Of a DNA stretch of 10,208 bases, positions 1 to 7,150 are shown piece after piece. Each line of letters begins with the position of its first letter. The first letter of the stretch is position 1. Under the pieces are notes generated by a model. That model was not told where the DNA came from. It saw only the letters and a program-made list of their open reading frames with translations, and searched no databases. Location: NCBI GenBank assembly GCA_009786775.1, contig WQRL01000037.1, positions 1-10,208 on the forward strand, in the 5' to 3' direction. The stretch is from Oscillospiraceae bacterium (GTDB lineage Bacteria > Bacillota > Clostridia > Oscillospirales > Oscillospiraceae). Both the position numbers and the translations under genes were made by a program.

Positions 1-555
1 GCACACCACATCCACCTGCCGTTTCAAGCGGGCAGTGACCGCATCCTCAAACTTATGAACAGAGGTTATACACAAGAAGAGTATTTGGAAAAAATTTCCA
101 TTGCGCGCCGCCTCATGCCGGATATCACAATAACAAGTGATGTAATAGTGGGCTTTCCGGGGGAAACTGAGGAGGAATTTGAGCAGACGCTTGAGCTAAT
201 CGAAAAAGCTCAGTTTGATGCGATGTTTACATTTATTTACTCCAAAAGGCCGGGCACACCTGCTGCCGGGTATGAGGATGATGTGACCAGGGAGCAAAAG
301 CAGGCAAGGTTTGACAGGCTGCTGGAGCTTCACAACTCAATTTCGGAGAGAAAGCACTCTGAATATATCGGCAAATCCGTACTAGTGCTCGTTGACGGCG
401 AATCCCATGACGAGAGGTACAAGCTCAACGCCCGCACAAATGGAGGCAGGCTGGTACACCTGGCGGGTGAGAAAGAGCTTATCGGCAAATTTGTTCACGC
501 CCAAATAACCCATTGCAATTCATGGGCGCTCTTTGGAGAGCATAAAATTGGATAG
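1..555 (+). CDS. miaB: tRNA-2-methylthio-N6-dimethylallyladenosine synthase MiaB, C-terminal part (5' truncated by window edge)
   Basis: This is the last 184 codons of a radical-SAM methylthiotransferase. MiaB adds a methylthio group to i6A at position 37 of tRNAs reading UNN codons, using SAM and two [4Fe-4S] clusters. The open frame runs from base 1, upstream of the first ATG at 55, and begins with the family signature HIHLPFQAGSDRILKLMNRG, so the gene continues to the left. The visible part holds the end of the radical-SAM barrel (TITSDVIVGFPGETEEEF, then FTFIYSKRPGTPAA) and a C-terminal TRAM domain (about 60 residues, including VLVDGES and GEKELIGKFVHAQIT), which binds tRNA. The CxxxCxxC cluster motif lies outside the window. 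The TRAM sequence and ending SWALFGE fit MiaB better than RimO or MtaB. The stop is TAG, 20 nt before the next gene, so the two are probably co-transcribed. Confidence 0.95.
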   Translation, partial: AHHIHLPFQAGSDRILKLMNRGYTQEEYLEKISIARRLMPDITITSDVIVGFPGETEEEFEQTLELIEKAQFDAMFTFIYSKRPGTPAAGYEDDVTREQKQARFDRLLELHNSISERKHSEYIGKSVLVLVDGESHDERYKLNARTNGGRLVHLAGEKELIGKFVHAQITHCNSWALFGEHKIG

Positions 556-562
556 CATTAAG

Positions 563-570
563 AAGGTGAG
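563..570 (+). promoter_or_regulatory. Ribosome binding site of the RACo-like gene
   Basis: AAGGTGAG lies 5 nt before the ATG at 576, in the 20-nt gap after the miaB stop. It fixes the start of the RACo-like gene, and the short gap supports co-transcription with miaB. Confidence 0.8.
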
Positions 571-575
571 AGTCA

Positions 576-2126
576 ATGACCCCAAAAGTTAGAATATTCC
601 GCTCCGGCGAGCTTATTTGTGAGACCCCGGGGATATTGGGAGAGTCCCTGCTGGAGCGGATTACAGTAGTAGGAGAATTTATAGACGCCCCCTGCGCAGG
701 CAAGGGCAGATGCGGGAAATGCTTAGTGAGGCTAAGCCCTGACGGGCAAGAGGTGCTTGCCTGCAAAACCTATATCGAAGGGGATGTGGATATCCACCTG
801 CCTGAAGAAATGGAGATGAAGATTGCCCTCTCAGGCGGCAAGACAAACCGGGTCATATTCGACCGCCCCTATCCGCCGGCGAGAGGCAAGCGCCTGGGAG
901 TTGCTATAGACATAGGCACCACGACAGTGGTTGCGCACCTGACGGATGTGGTCACCGGCGAGCGGCTGGCGACGGCGAGCGGGGTAAATGCGCAGAAGCC
1001 CTACGGCGCTGATGTAATAAGCAGAATCCAGTACTGCGCCGAAAACAGCCACGAGAAGCTGACCTTGCTCATCCGTGAGCAAATAGGCTCCCTAATACGT
1101 CACACCTGCACAATTTCGGGCGAGCGCATGAGGGATGTGGGATATATAGCTATCGCTGCAAACACAATAATGCAGCACCTAGCCGCAGGTTACTCGCCTG
1201 TGGGCATGGGCGTAGCTCCGTTTGAGCCGGAAAGCCTTTTCGGAGATGAGCACCCGAGCTGGGAAAGCCTGCGCTGTGCGCGGCGCTGTAAGCTCTACTA
1301 CACCCCCTCAATTGCGTCATATGTCGGAGGCGACATCACTGCGGGGATGTTAGCAGCCGAGCTGGAAGCCGATGACGGGCCCGCAGTGTACCTAGATATA
1401 GGCACAAACGGCGAAATTGCCATGAAAAAAGGCAGCACCTACTACTGCTGCGCCACAGCGGCAGGCCCTGCATTCGAGGGAGCCGAGATAACTATGGGCA
1501 TGGCGGCGGTCGGCGGCGCTGTAAATCATGTGGAGTGGTCGCCTGATGGACTAAAGGTGTCTAAAATCGGAAACAAACCCGCGTCGGGGATTTGCGGCTC
1601 CGGCCTGCTGGACGCTTTGGCTGTGCTGCTGGACTGCGGAGCGGTTGATGAAACAGGCAGGCTCCTGGACGCTGATGAAATTGAGCATGAAATAGCGGAT
1701 CATATAGGCGAAGTTGACGGAAACAATGTATTTTGGCTAACCCGTGAGGGCAAGGGCGTTTATCTCTCCGCTCAGGACATCCGCAAAATCCAACTGGCAA
1801 AATCCGCAATCGGGGCGGGCATTCAGACCTTGCTGGAAAACGCAGGGGTTACAGAGTCCGATGTTAAAACATTTGTACTCGCAGGGGGGTTCGGCAGCTT
1901 CATGAACCAGCACAGTGCCGCAAGGGTCGGGCTTTTTCCAAAGAGTTTTCTGCCCATAACGAAAACCCTCGGCAACACAGCAGGGGAGGGGGCCTCACTG
2001 GCTCTATGCTCAGCGAATGCCCGCGTACAGCTTGATGACATCCGCCGGCGCTGTGAATATATTGAACTCTCAACAAGCAAAACATTCAACGATGCCTTCA
2101 TTGAGCATATTATGTTCCACGAATAA
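576..2126 (+). CDS. RACo-like [2Fe-2S] / ASKHA-fold ATPase, putative reductive activator of a corrinoid protein
   Basis: Family knowledge: RACo-type proteins use ATP and a [2Fe-2S] cluster to re-reduce inactive Co(II) corrinoid proteins to Co(I). Seen here: an N-terminal ferredoxin-like domain with C40, C46, C49 and C63 (C-x5-C-x2-C-x13-C, core GKGRCGKC). An actin-like ATPase region follows, with phosphate loops IDIGTTT (111-117) and LDIGTNGE (273-280), ATAAGPAFEGAEI (293-305), SGICGSGLLD (337-346) and the adenosine-site stretch LAGGFGSF (435-442). The C-terminal part resembles the DUF4445/RACo C-terminal family. At 516 aa it is shorter than the roughly 630 aa of classical RACo, probably because the linker and middle regions are compact. 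The protein has no signal peptide, so it is cytosolic. No corrinoid protein or methyltransferase is visible, so the partner is unknown. Assignment to the family is firm; the exact target is inference. Confidence 0.88.
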   Translation: MTPKVRIFRSGELICETPGILGESLLERITVVGEFIDAPCAGKGRCGKCLVRLSPDGQEVLACKTYIEGDVDIHLPEEMEMKIALSGGKTNRVIFDRPYPPARGKRLGVAIDIGTTTVVAHLTDVVTGERLATASGVNAQKPYGADVISRIQYCAENSHEKLTLLIREQIGSLIRHTCTISGERMRDVGYIAIAANTIMQHLAAGYSPVGMGVAPFEPESLFGDEHPSWESLRCARRCKLYYTPSIASYVGGDITAGMLAAELEADDGPAVYLDIGTNGEIAMKKGSTYYCCATAAGPAFEGAEITMGMAAVGGAVNHVEWSPDGLKVSKIGNKPASGICGSGLLDALAVLLDCGAVDETGRLLDADEIEHEIADHIGEVDGNNVFWLTREGKGVYLSAQDIRKIQLAKSAIGAGIQTLLENAGVTESDVKTFVLAGGFGSFMNQHSAARVGLFPKSFLPITKTLGNTAGEGASLALCSANARVQLDDIRRRCEYIELSTSKTFNDAFIEHIMFHE

Positions 2127-2160
2127 AGGCAGGCAAAATCACACTGACACTTAATATAAG

Positions 2161-2166
2161 AGGAGG
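2161..2166 (+). promoter_or_regulatory. Ribosome binding site of the DUF2284 gene
   Basis: A perfect AGGAGG sits 5 nt before the ATG at 2172, within the 45-nt gap after the RACo-like gene. I see no terminator in this gap, which suggests read-through from the upstream gene. Confidence 0.85.
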
Positions 2167-2171
2167 ACAAA

Positions 2172-2711
2172 ATGAAAGAATATGAAAAAATAGAAGCACT
2201 GGCAAAGTCCTGCGGGTTTGACCACATGGCCCCGCTGGAAGTTTCCACGCTGGAATTTATGCAGGATATCCGCGACATGTGTAATCCAAGCCAATGCGAG
2301 AATTACGAAAAATCATGGTCCTGCCCGCCCGCTTGCGCAACACTTGAAGAAATGCGCGAGCGTGTAGTTAGTTTTGAGGGCGGCATCCTCTGCCAGACAG
2401 TGGGCGAACTTGAGGACAGCTATGACTGGGAGGGCATAATGGAGGCCGGGGCGAGGCAAAAAGCCACATTTGCAAGGCTTTGGGGTGAGCTCAGAAAAGA
2501 GTATTCCGATGTCCTGGCCATGGGCACAGGGGTGTGTAAGGTCTGCGAAAAATGCACCTACCCGGATGCTCCGTGCCGGTTTCCTGACAAAATGGAAGTT
2601 TCCATGGAAGCCTGCGGCCTCTACGTGAGCAAAGTCTGCACCGACAACGGCCTGCCCTACAATTACGGCCAAGACAAGATAGCCTTTACATCCTGCTTTC
2701 TAGTTAAATAA
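2172..2711 (+). CDS. DUF2284-type cysteine-rich predicted metal-binding protein
   Basis: A small cytosolic protein of 179 aa with 13 cysteines. Two clusters stand out. The first is C37-x4-C42-x8-C51-x3-C55, containing SWSCPPAC. The second is C122-x2-C125-x2-C128-x6-C135 (CKVCEKCTYPDAPCRFP), which looks like a ferredoxin-type [4Fe-4S] site. This layout, the CGLYVSKVC stretch near 148-156 and the length match the DUF2284 family of predicted metal-binding proteins, whose biochemical function is not established to my knowledge. It lies 45 nt downstream of the RACo-like gene with a perfect Shine-Dalgarno. An attractive inference is that it passes electrons to, or otherwise assists, that activator. 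It is the last gene of the unit and is followed directly by a strong terminator. Confidence 0.85.
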   Translation: MKEYEKIEALAKSCGFDHMAPLEVSTLEFMQDIRDMCNPSQCENYEKSWSCPPACATLEEMRERVVSFEGGILCQTVGELEDSYDWEGIMEAGARQKATFARLWGELRKEYSDVLAMGTGVCKVCEKCTYPDAPCRFPDKMEVSMEACGLYVSKVCTDNGLPYNYGQDKIAFTSCFLVK

Positions 2712-2757
2712 AAAAAGAGTGCATCAAAACGGCTGTTTTGATGCACTCCCTCTTTTT
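2711..2757. terminator. Bidirectional rho-independent terminator between convergent units
   Basis: A perfect 14-bp inverted repeat (2717-2730 and 2735-2748) encloses the 4-nt loop GGCT. On the plus strand it is followed by CC and then TCTTTTT (2751-2757). On the minus strand it is followed by at least six T (complement of A2711-2716) and a further T-rich stretch. It sits directly after the stop of the DUF2284 gene and about 70 nt past the stop of the minus-strand oxidoreductase. One hairpin can therefore end both transcripts. Confidence 0.93.
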
Positions 2758-2815
2758 ACCGGATTATGCCGGATTACCACCGAACTGCGAAAAATAACAG
2801 GGCTGCTACTCTGCT

Positions 2816-4768
2816 CTACACATTCAGCGCGGCGTAATACCCGCGCGAAGTGGCATCCACCACATTGCCGGGGCTTACGCAGTCGCCGACTTCCATAAAC
2901 ACCGGGGCGCAGTCGCGCAGGGCATCTACGGCGGCCCTGCGGGGGCTCATGCCGGTGGCGCAGACCACTGAATTTGCTTCTATAAAGGTCTCCGAACCGG
3001 AGCTATCAACACAGTAAACCCCATCCTCTGTAATGCGCACCGCACGGGAGCCTGTAAGTGACTTTACTTTTAGTTCCTCAAGTTTGCCAAGCAAAATTGG
3101 GCGGTGGCGTGGGTTGGCGTCCTTTGCAAGCTCCGGCATCATCTCAATAATTGTTACTTGCCTGCCCTCCATTGATAGGTGCAGGCCCATTTCACAGCCC
3201 ACAAGCCCGCCGCCGATTACAGCAACGCGATCTCCTTGGACCCCGGAAACCTCCGTGCCCAACACCACATGGGAGCTGTCTATGCCGGGGATTTGTGCAA
3301 CCATAGGCTCTGCGCCCACGGCGCAGATTAGAACATCGGGCTTCTCGGCAGCCACCAGTTCAGGGGTGACCTCCACCCCTAAGCGGATATCAGCGCCGTG
3401 CATTCTGGCGAGGTGGGCATACCGCTCAGGAAGCCTGTGCAGATCCTTCTTAAACGAAACCCCTGCCTCACTGCGCAAGGCGCCGCCTAATTCCTGTTCT
3501 TTCTCACACAAAACCACCTGATGCCCCCGCCTTGCAGCGGTGAGGGCAGCCATGAGTCCGCCGGGGCCGCCGCCTGCGACCAAGACCTTCTTGGGGGAAG
3601 GGGAGGGCGGGACATGGCGGTTTTCGTCCTCTCTGCCGACAATTGGATTTACGGCACAGCGGCGTATCCCTGTTGTCATGCGTTCTGCGTGACAGGTGAA
3701 GCAGCGGAAGCATGGAACAATCTCATCGTCCCTGTTCGCGCAGACCTTCAAAGGCAGTTCGTGATCTGCCAGTAACGCCCTGGCCATCACGATTACATCA
3801 GCCTTGCCCGAGGCTATAATTTCTTCCATCATAGCGGGGTCACTTATGCCGCCCACTGTGGCGACAGGCACGTTTACATGTTTTTTTATCTCTGCGGCAA
3901 GCTCCACATTGCAGCCCCGGTTATGGAACATGGACGGATGCTGAATGGCAAAGCCTCCTTCGAAGATTCCTGCGGAGACGTGGAGCAGCTGAATTTTATC
4001 CTCAATTAGCTTTACAAACTCAATGGCTCCCGAAACATCATAGCCGCCCTCTGCGAAGTCCGAGCCGCTTATGCGCAGTTCAATGGGGAAATCAGGGCCT
4101 ACGGCCTCGCGGACAGCGTCGAGGACCTCAGACAGGAAGCGGGTGCGCCCCTCCACGGAGCCTCCATAGCTATCTGTTCTAAGATTATAGAGCGGGGAGA
4201 GGAACTGGTGCAGAAGCCAGCCGTGTCCGGCATGAATCATGAGCATATTAAAGCCCGCAGTTTTGGCAAGCCCTGCGTATTTGGCAAAGCCCTCCGTAAT
4301 TTCACGGATTAGCTCCACGGGCATCTCCGTGACCGATGCGCCGGTGGGCAAGGTGCGCGGGCTTGGGCCGTAGCGCACAGAGCCTGAGAGATGGCTCTTG
4401 TCCACAGAGTCAGCCCCGCCGTACATGCCGCCGTGGGAGAGCTGCAAGCTCGCCACAGCCCCATGCCTGCGTATTGCATTTGCCGCAAGGGCAAAGCTCC
4501 GCATATTCCCCGGCACCGCCAGGTCTATATGCACGCTATGGCTCTTGCCGGTGGCAGGGTGGACGACACATTCACTAATAGTGACAGCAGCCGCACCTCC
4601 CTTGGCCCGCAGTTCGTAAAAAGCTGAAGAGGGGGCTGTTAAAGCCCCCCACTCCGGAATATCGGGAAAAGACATAGGACCCGAAACAATTCTATTTCTG
4701 AGATATACGTTGCCGAGCCTCAGGGGGCTGGAAATGTGCGGGAACTTTCTTTCAAAACTGGTTTGCAT
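2816..4768 (-). CDS. FMN/[4Fe-4S]/FAD oxidoreductase of the 2,4-dienoyl-CoA reductase / Old Yellow Enzyme family
   Basis: This 650-aa enzyme has the FadH, enoate reductase and trimethylamine dehydrogenase architecture. An N-terminal FMN TIM barrel (about 10-345) contains HAGHGWLLHQFLSPLYNLRTD at 179-199 followed by SYGGSVEGRTRF. A [4Fe-4S] site is formed by C353, C356, C359 and C371 (C-x2-C-x2-C-x11-C). An FAD Rossmann fold starts near 394 (VLVAGGGPGGL), and an NAD(P)H-binding fold near 514 (VAVIGGGLVGCEMG). The C-terminal FAD motif VGDC is at 627-630. Such enzymes reduce activated C=C bonds of enones, enoates or dienoyl-CoA, passing electrons from NAD(P)H through FAD and the cluster to FMN. 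Residue 184 is Trp where OYE and FadH carry a proton-donating Tyr. The natural substrate cannot be read from sequence; bile-acid-type BaiCD/BaiH activity is only one possibility. The start is fixed by an AGGAGGG that overlaps the clp stop codon. Confidence 0.9.
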   Translation of the reverse strand: MQTSFERKFPHISSPLRLGNVYLRNRIVSGPMSFPDIPEWGALTAPSSAFYELRAKGGAAAVTISECVVHPATGKSHSVHIDLAVPGNMRSFALAANAIRRHGAVASLQLSHGGMYGGADSVDKSHLSGSVRYGPSPRTLPTGASVTEMPVELIREITEGFAKYAGLAKTAGFNMLMIHAGHGWLLHQFLSPLYNLRTDSYGGSVEGRTRFLSEVLDAVREAVGPDFPIELRISGSDFAEGGYDVSGAIEFVKLIEDKIQLLHVSAGIFEGGFAIQHPSMFHNRGCNVELAAEIKKHVNVPVATVGGISDPAMMEEIIASGKADVIVMARALLADHELPLKVCANRDDEIVPCFRCFTCHAERMTTGIRRCAVNPIVGREDENRHVPPSPSPKKVLVAGGGPGGLMAALTAARRGHQVVLCEKEQELGGALRSEAGVSFKKDLHRLPERYAHLARMHGADIRLGVEVTPELVAAEKPDVLICAVGAEPMVAQIPGIDSSHVVLGTEVSGVQGDRVAVIGGGLVGCEMGLHLSMEGRQVTIIEMMPELAKDANPRHRPILLGKLEELKVKSLTGSRAVRITEDGVYCVDSSGSETFIEANSVVCATGMSPRRAAVDALRDCAPVFMEVGDCVSPGNVVDATSRGYYAALNV

Positions 4769-4772
4769 AATA

Positions 4773-4779
4773 CCCTCCT
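4773..4779 (-). promoter_or_regulatory. Ribosome binding site of the oxidoreductase, overlapping the clpE stop codon
   Basis: The minus strand reads AGGAGGG four nt before the ATG at 4768-4766. Two bases of the clpE TAG stop (4780-4778) lie inside it. This arrangement makes translational coupling of the two genes likely. Confidence 0.85.
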
Positions 4780-7132
4780 ACACCGCCAATACTCTGATTT
4801 CGCCGTCAATAACCGTAAGGCCTACCTGTTTTATGGCCGCTGCGTAATTTGAAATCATCTCCGTAGCGATGGCATCTTCAATTTCTTTCTGGATTAGCCT
4901 GCGCAGGTTTCTTGCGCCATAGGCCTGGGAATAGGACTTATCCGACAGATACTCCAGCAAGCTGTCGTCATAGCGCAGCTCAATGGGCTTCTCAGCCATG
5001 GCAGCCTTGAGTTCCTCAAGCATGAGCTTTGCAATCGCCTTGAAATTATCTTCGGACAGGTGATTGAAGTACACGATGGAATCCACGCGGTTTATAAATT
5101 CCGGACGCAGGAAGTCTTTGAGAGCCTTCTCGGCCTTTTCCTTGCCCTGCTCGTCCCTCGTGCGGTTAAAGCCCACAGCCCCGTCCTTCTTGTCGCTGCC
5201 TGCGTTTGTGGTCATTATTATTACAGTGTTCTCAAAATTGATCATGCGCCCTTGGGCATCGGTGATGCGGCCATCGTCGAGAATCTGCAAAAGAATATTC
5301 ATGACATCGGGGTGAGCCTTCTCAATCTCGTCAAAGAGCACTACGCTGTAAGGCTTCCGGCGGATTTTCTCCGTGAGCTGCCCGGCCTCATCGTAGCCGA
5401 CATAGCCCGGGGGAGAGCCAATTATGCGCGAAACAGCGTGTTTTTCCATAAATTCAGACATGTCCAGCCTGACCAAGGATTCCGGGGAGTCAAACAGGTC
5501 TGAGGCAAGCCTCTTTACAAGCTCAGTCTTGCCAACACCCGTTGAGCCGATGAAAATAAATGACACGGGCTTGCGCTTGGGTGAAATGCCTACGCGGTTG
5601 CGTCTTATGGCGGCGCAGACCACATCTACGGCCTCATCCTGGCCGACTATATGCTCTTTTAGGCGCGTATCCAGCTCAGAGAGCCTCTTAAACTCATCCT
5701 CGCGTATGCTGGAGGCAGGGATTTTAGTCCAGAGCTCAATGACGCGGGCCAAGTTGTCAAGCGTCAGTTCCGGTGCGCCCTTGGCCTCAAGCTCATCGAG
5801 TTCATTCGTCAGCCTGAGTTCCTTGCTGCGGATTTCTGCAAGACGTGCATAGTCGCTGCCGTTAGGAGCGGAGAGCAGAAGCTCCCTCTCTTTTCCGAGG
5901 TCTGCTTTTTCCTTGTTTATGCCGTCCACCCTGGCAATTTGCGGGCTTTTGAGGTTCATGTCCGAACAGGCCTCGTCAATTAGGTCAATGGCCTTATCCG
6001 GCAGGAATCTGTCGGAGATGTAGCGCTCAGAGAGAATTACAGCCTGACGTGCCATCTCGTCCGGAATCCGGACACCGTGAAAAGCCTCATAGTAATGCTT
6101 GATGCCCATTATTATATCAATGGACTCGGCTATCGACGGCTCAGAAACCACAACAGGCTGGAATCTGCGCTCAAGAGCCGCATCTTTTTCTATGTGCTTT
6201 CTATATTCAGTGAAAGTAGTGGCACCTATGACCTGAATCTCGCCCCGTGAGAGGGCGGGCTTGAGGATGTTTGCCGCGTTCATCGAACCCTCGGCATCAC
6301 CTGCGCCCACAAGGCTGTGTACTTCGTCAATAACCAAAATTACATTGCCGTGGCTTTTGATCTCTTCCACAAGACCTTTCATGCGGCTCTCAAACTGGCC
6401 CCTAAACTGGGTGCCTGCCACAAGTGCTGTCAAATCCAGCAAAAATACTTCCTTGTCGCGCAGTTTCACAGGCACATTGCCTTCGCAAATGCGCAAAGCA
6501 AGCCCTTCTGCGATGGCGGTCTTGCCCACTCCCGGTTCGCCGATAAGGCAGGGGTTATTTTTCTGACGCCTGTTGAGAATCTGCACTACGCGCTCAGTTT
6601 CGGTTTCCCTGCCCACAATTTTGTCGAGCTTGCCGTCTGTGGCTCTGCGGGTGAGGGAGATGCAGTAACTCTCCAAGTACTTGCGTTTCTTGCTGTTTTG
6701 GGCGCTTTGAGCACCCGGTCCGCCGGGGCCGCCTTGACCGCCCGGCCCACCTGGTCCTCCCGGGCCGTGCTCCCGCTCTTTGCCGTCGCGTCCGGGTCTT
6801 GGGAAATTCCCCGGGGGATTGTCGTCAGGTCCGCCGAAGAGCCTGTTGAGAAACGGAAAAGTTGCAGTTTTGCCATCGTCATTATCACCATTCTCGCCGA
6901 CTTCGGCGAGGGATTCTAAGCCACCCATGGCGTCCATCATCTCATCTGTGAGGCTCTCAAGATCTTCGTCTGTAAGCCCCATCCTGCTGATGATGTCTTC
7001 CACAGGCTTAATGTTCAGTTCCCGGGCGCACTTAATACAGATGCCCTCATTGGTCGAATGGCCATTTTCAATTCTTGTTATAAAAATTACTGCCGGATTT
7101 CTTTTACATCTGGCACAAATATGTGGTCGCAT
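4778..7132 (-). CDS. clpE: ClpE-like AAA+ unfoldase (Clp protease ATP-binding subunit) with N-terminal zinc finger
   Basis: A 784-aa class I Clp/Hsp100 ATPase. It unfolds substrates with ATP and threads them into ClpP. The N-terminus has a zinc finger with C6, C9, C32 and C35, the ClpE hallmark, instead of the double Clp-N repeat of ClpC. An acidic stretch and a Gly/Pro-rich linker (about 100-140) follow. AAA-1 has Walker A GEPGVGKT (198-205), pore-loop region GTQFRGQFE (240-248), Walker B VILVIDE (264-270) and ERRF (321-324). A short middle segment (about 400-455) is charged and probably coiled coil. AAA-2 has Walker A GSTGVGKT (529-536), pore loop GYVGYDEAG (576-584) and Walker B VVLFDE (597-602). 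VGF at 653-655 fits the ClpP-docking loop, so a ClpP partner is expected elsewhere. All ATPase motifs are intact. It follows pgsA by 17 nt; its Shine-Dalgarno overlaps the pgsA stop. ClpC is the alternative name; the zinc finger favours ClpE. Confidence 0.92.
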   Translation of the reverse strand: MRPHICARCKRNPAVIFITRIENGHSTNEGICIKCARELNIKPVEDIISRMGLTDEDLESLTDEMMDAMGGLESLAEVGENGDNDDGKTATFPFLNRLFGGPDDNPPGNFPRPGRDGKEREHGPGGPGGPGGQGGPGGPGAQSAQNSKKRKYLESYCISLTRRATDGKLDKIVGRETETERVVQILNRRQKNNPCLIGEPGVGKTAIAEGLALRICEGNVPVKLRDKEVFLLDLTALVAGTQFRGQFESRMKGLVEEIKSHGNVILVIDEVHSLVGAGDAEGSMNAANILKPALSRGEIQVIGATTFTEYRKHIEKDAALERRFQPVVVSEPSIAESIDIIMGIKHYYEAFHGVRIPDEMARQAVILSERYISDRFLPDKAIDLIDEACSDMNLKSPQIARVDGINKEKADLGKERELLLSAPNGSDYARLAEIRSKELRLTNELDELEAKGAPELTLDNLARVIELWTKIPASSIREDEFKRLSELDTRLKEHIVGQDEAVDVVCAAIRRNRVGISPKRKPVSFIFIGSTGVGKTELVKRLASDLFDSPESLVRLDMSEFMEKHAVSRIIGSPPGYVGYDEAGQLTEKIRRKPYSVVLFDEIEKAHPDVMNILLQILDDGRITDAQGRMINFENTVIIMTTNAGSDKKDGAVGFNRTRDEQGKEKAEKALKDFLRPEFINRVDSIVYFNHLSEDNFKAIAKLMLEELKAAMAEKPIELRYDDSLLEYLSDKSYSQAYGARNLRRLIQKEIEDAIATEMISNYAAAIKQVGLTVIDGEIRVLAV

Positions 7133-7142
7133 TAGCTACTTA

Positions 7143-7150
7143 CCTTCCTT
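7143..7150 (-). promoter_or_regulatory. Ribosome binding site of clpE, touching the pgsA stop codon
   Basis: The minus strand reads AAGGAAGG about 10 nt before the clpE ATG at 7132. Its first base is also the last base of the pgsA TAA (7152-7150), so the two genes must share a transcript. Confidence 0.75.

Noticed and set aside
2127-2171. Possible separate promoter or riboswitch ahead of the DUF2284 gene
   Set aside because: The gap is only 45 nt, too short for a cobalamin riboswitch, and I see no convincing -35/-10 pair.
1823-2278. A 151-aa minus-strand frame across the RACo-like/DUF2284 junction
   Set aside because: It overlaps two conserved genes on the other strand and its translation shows no recognisable domain.
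2759-2776. Short direct repeat CCGGATTA, two copies 10 bp apart, between terminator and oxidoreductase stop
   Set aside because: Only 8 bp and two copies; no further copies and no link to a known site, so chance is likely.
3033-3521. A 162-aa open frame on the plus strand opposite the oxidoreductase
   Set aside because: It is antisense to the conserved FAD/NAD domains and its Ser/Thr/Pro-rich composition is typical of a shadow frame.
6713-6766. GC-rich triplet-like repeats considered as a non-coding repeat or CRISPR-like element
   Set aside because: They stay in frame with clpE and encode a Gly/Pro linker; there are no spacers or conserved repeats outside the frame.
6317-6919. A 200-aa open frame on the plus strand opposite clpE
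   Set aside because: It lies wholly antisense to a well-conserved Clp ATPase, has no ribosome binding site I can see and no family resemblance. It is a shadow of the coding bias.
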